Positions 62,576 to 64,000 of a stretch of DNA of 64,000 nucleotides are shown here, in pieces. Numbering within the stretch: the first letter of the stretch is position 1; every line of letters begins with the position of its first letter. The notes beneath the pieces were generated by a model. It was not told where the DNA came from. It did not search any database and was given only the letters and a program-made list of their open reading frames with translations. This DNA is from Actinomycetales bacterium (GTDB lineage Bacteria; Actinomycetota; Actinomycetes; Actinomycetales; Dermatophilaceae), in the NCBI GenBank assembly GCA_016710645.1, contig JADJVI010000007.1:1-64000 (forward strand). Direction: 5' to 3'. The translations under genes and the position numbers were made by a program.

Positions 62576-63544
62576 TCACCGCGCGCTGACGGTCACCCCA
62601 TGGGCCGGTATGCCGGGCACGAGCCGGCGCCAGCTGTCGTCACCGGCGGTGACGTCATCGACCCGGTCGTGCGTGGTCAGCGCGAGGACGCTCGGCCCGG
62701 CACCCGAAATCGTGGCCGCGTGGCCTGCGGTCCGCAGCCGGTCGACCAGGGCCATGGACGCGGCATACGAGGGCCGCCGGGCTTCCTGGTGCAGCCAGTC
62801 GCGGGTGGCCGGGACGAGGAGCTCTGGCCGGCGCGTGGCCGCCTCGACCAGGAGCGCGGCGCGGGCCGAGTTGAGCGCGGCGTCGCGCAGCGGGATGCGC
62901 TCGGGCAGCAGCGCCCGGGCCGTGTGGGTGGCCAGGGTCGCCTCGGGCACGAAGACGATGGCGGTGAGGTCGGGATGCAGCGGCAGCCGCACAGTCACGG
63001 TGGGGGTCACCCGGACGTCCGGGTCGACGGCGTCCGGGGTGAAGGACAGCGTCATCCCCCCGAAGACCGTGGCCGAGGCATTGTCGGGGTGTCCTTCCAG
63101 CTCGCTGGCCAGGGAGTTGACGGCGTCGAGGTCGATGTCGATGTCGATGTCGCTCTCGGCGGTGGGGAGTGGCCGGGCCAGGTATGCCGCCAGACCATGC
63201 GCGGCAGCCACGCCGGACACGATCGCCGTGGCCGACGAGCCCATCCCCCGACCATGCGGGACCGAGTTGCGGGTCTGCAGGAGCAGACCGGCAGGCGGCT
63301 CGACACCCAGTTCCCGCAGCCCGCGGACGAGCGACCGATAGACCAAGTGGGACTCGTCGCGAGGCACCCCGTCGGCCCCCGATCCGGCGACCTCGATGCG
63401 CAGCCCCGGCTGGTCGGTCACCGTGAAGTCGAGCTCGTCCCATACCCCCAGGGCCAGGCCGATCGAGTCGAAGCCCGGGCCGAGGTTGGCGCTGCTGGCC
63501 GGGGTGCGGACCCGGATCGCAGCACCGGATGGGACGACGCTCAC
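62576..63544 (-). CDS. thrB: Homoserine kinase ThrB, in frame with thrC
   Basis: GHMP-family kinase making O-phosphohomoserine in threonine synthesis; about 322 residues from GTG 63544. Motifs: VRTPASSANLGPGFDSIGLA, ATP loop VPHGRGMGSSATAIVSGVAA and the C-terminal ATISGAGPSVLALT. The reading frame is open upstream through the C-terminus of thrC without a stop, so the two may be translated as one fused protein. GTG 63544 is the usual thrB position. Confidence 0.93.
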   Translation of the reverse strand: MSVVPSGAAIRVRTPASSANLGPGFDSIGLALGVWDELDFTVTDQPGLRIEVAGSGADGVPRDESHLVYRSLVRGLRELGVEPPAGLLLQTRNSVPHGRGMGSSATAIVSGVAAAHGLAAYLARPLPTAESDIDIDIDLDAVNSLASELEGHPDNASATVFGGMTLSFTPDAVDPDVRVTPTVTVRLPLHPDLTAIVFVPEATLATHTARALLPERIPLRDAALNSARAALLVEAATRRPELLVPATRDWLHQEARRPSYAASMALVDRLRTAGHAATISGAGPSVLALTTHDRVDDVTAGDDSWRRLVPGIPAHGVTVSAR

Positions 63545-64000
63545 GTCGGTCAGCCTTCCAGGCCAGAGCGCCGCCGCGGCGGAGTAGGCGTCGACGGGGA
63601 TCCGGGTGGGCGTCACCTCGGAGCCGTCGGCCTGGCGCAGGGCCCACTGCGGGTCCTTGAGGCCGTGACCGGTCACCGTGCACACGATGCGGACCCCAGC
63701 CGGGACGACGCCCGCCTCCGAGCACTTGAGCAGACCGGCCACCGATGCGGCCGAGCCCGGCTCGACGAAAACCCCTTCGTGTGCCGAGAGGATGCGGTGG
63801 GCGGCGAGGATCTGCTCGTCGGTGACGGCCTCGATACGCCCGCCCGAGTCGTCGCGGGCGGCGACGGCCTGCGACCACGATGCCGGGTTGCCGATCCGGA
63901 TCGCGGTGGCGATCGTCTCGGGGTGGTCCACCGGATGCCCGAGCACGATCGGCGCGGCACCGGCGGCCTGGAAGCCCCACATCTGCGGCAGGTGGGTGGC
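63545..64000 (-). CDS. thrC: Threonine synthase ThrC, C-terminal part, window edge
   Basis: PLP enzyme converting O-phosphohomoserine to threonine. The visible 152 codons contain PETIATAIRIGNPASWSQAV, ILAAHRILSAHEGVFVEPGS and VCTVTGHGLKDPQWAL, typical of ThrC; the rest lies beyond 64000. The end reads AAAALWPGRLTDV and runs into thrB. Removing one T near 63565-63567 would give AAAALGLEG and a TGA stop just before the thrB start, the expected form. So either a one-base insertion (or error) or a true ThrC-ThrB fusion. Confidence 0.9.

Overview
The window is a high-GC (roughly two-thirds G+C by eye), gene-dense stretch of an actinobacterial chromosome. Gene content (NucS mismatch endonuclease, CtpE-type P-ATPase, TreS-Mak trehalose/glycogen genes, long AtpH, Rho with a large low-complexity insert, many leaderless genes) points to the order Micrococcales. 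The family Intrasporangiaceae/Dermatophilaceae (Janibacter/Tetrasphaera-like) is my inference; no 16S or other decisive marker is present.

Layout. 1-6.3 kb: glycogen/trehalose genes treS (3' part), mak, glgB, pgm; the first 2.5 kb carries a cluster of single-base frameshifts. 6.4-9.9 kb: ABC-2 exporter plus a NarL-type two-component system. 10-15 kb: dCMP-deaminase-like enzyme, CtpE-like ATPase, YbbN-like thioredoxin/TPR protein, an anchored hypothetical. 15-24 kb (minus strand): FtsX-type ABC exporter with two ATPases, a MarR regulator, isobutyryl-CoA mutase large subunit icmA behind a perfect 24-bp operator-like palindrome, and glgX. 24-29 kb: meaB, thiolase, methylmalonyl/ethylmalonyl-CoA epimerase, crotonyl-CoA carboxylase/reductase. 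29-35 kb: AI-2E-type permease, a small beta-rich protein, cNMP/CBS/DUF294 protein with exonuclease partner, tandem 3-hydroxyacyl-CoA dehydrogenase. 35.5-38.5 kb: phosphate transport genes, with pitA interrupted by an intact IS30-family element exactly at its start codon. 38.7-42.7 kb: nucS, ethylmalonyl-CoA mutase, PduO-type cobalamin adenosyltransferase. 42.7-52 kb: F1Fo ATP synthase operon (atpI, Z, B, E, F, H, A, G, D, a HIT-like insert, atpC). 52-64 kb: polyprenyl-phosphate sugar-1-P transferase, glyA, glycosyltransferase, tsaC, prmC, prfA, rpmE, a TRIC-type channel, an LLM flavin oxidoreductase, rho, thrB and the end of thrC.

How it works together. Thiolase, 3-hydroxybutyryl-CoA dehydrogenase, Ccr, epimerase, Ecm, the B12 chaperone MeaB and the adenosyltransferase form a large part of the ethylmalonyl-CoA pathway of acetate assimilation, scattered over 17 kb in separate transcription units; IcmA adds a second B12 mutase. 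GlgB, GlgX, Pgm, TreS and Mak handle glycogen and trehalose.

The most unusual signal is not a gene. The 9-mer GTATGCCGT (either strand) occurs 44 times by my hand count, against well under one expected from base composition. It lies inside genes (written with rare codons) and between them, and three times it forms inverted pairs that make long hairpins. This resembles an uptake-sequence or architecture motif such as the Neisseria DUS; I know of no described equivalent in this group.
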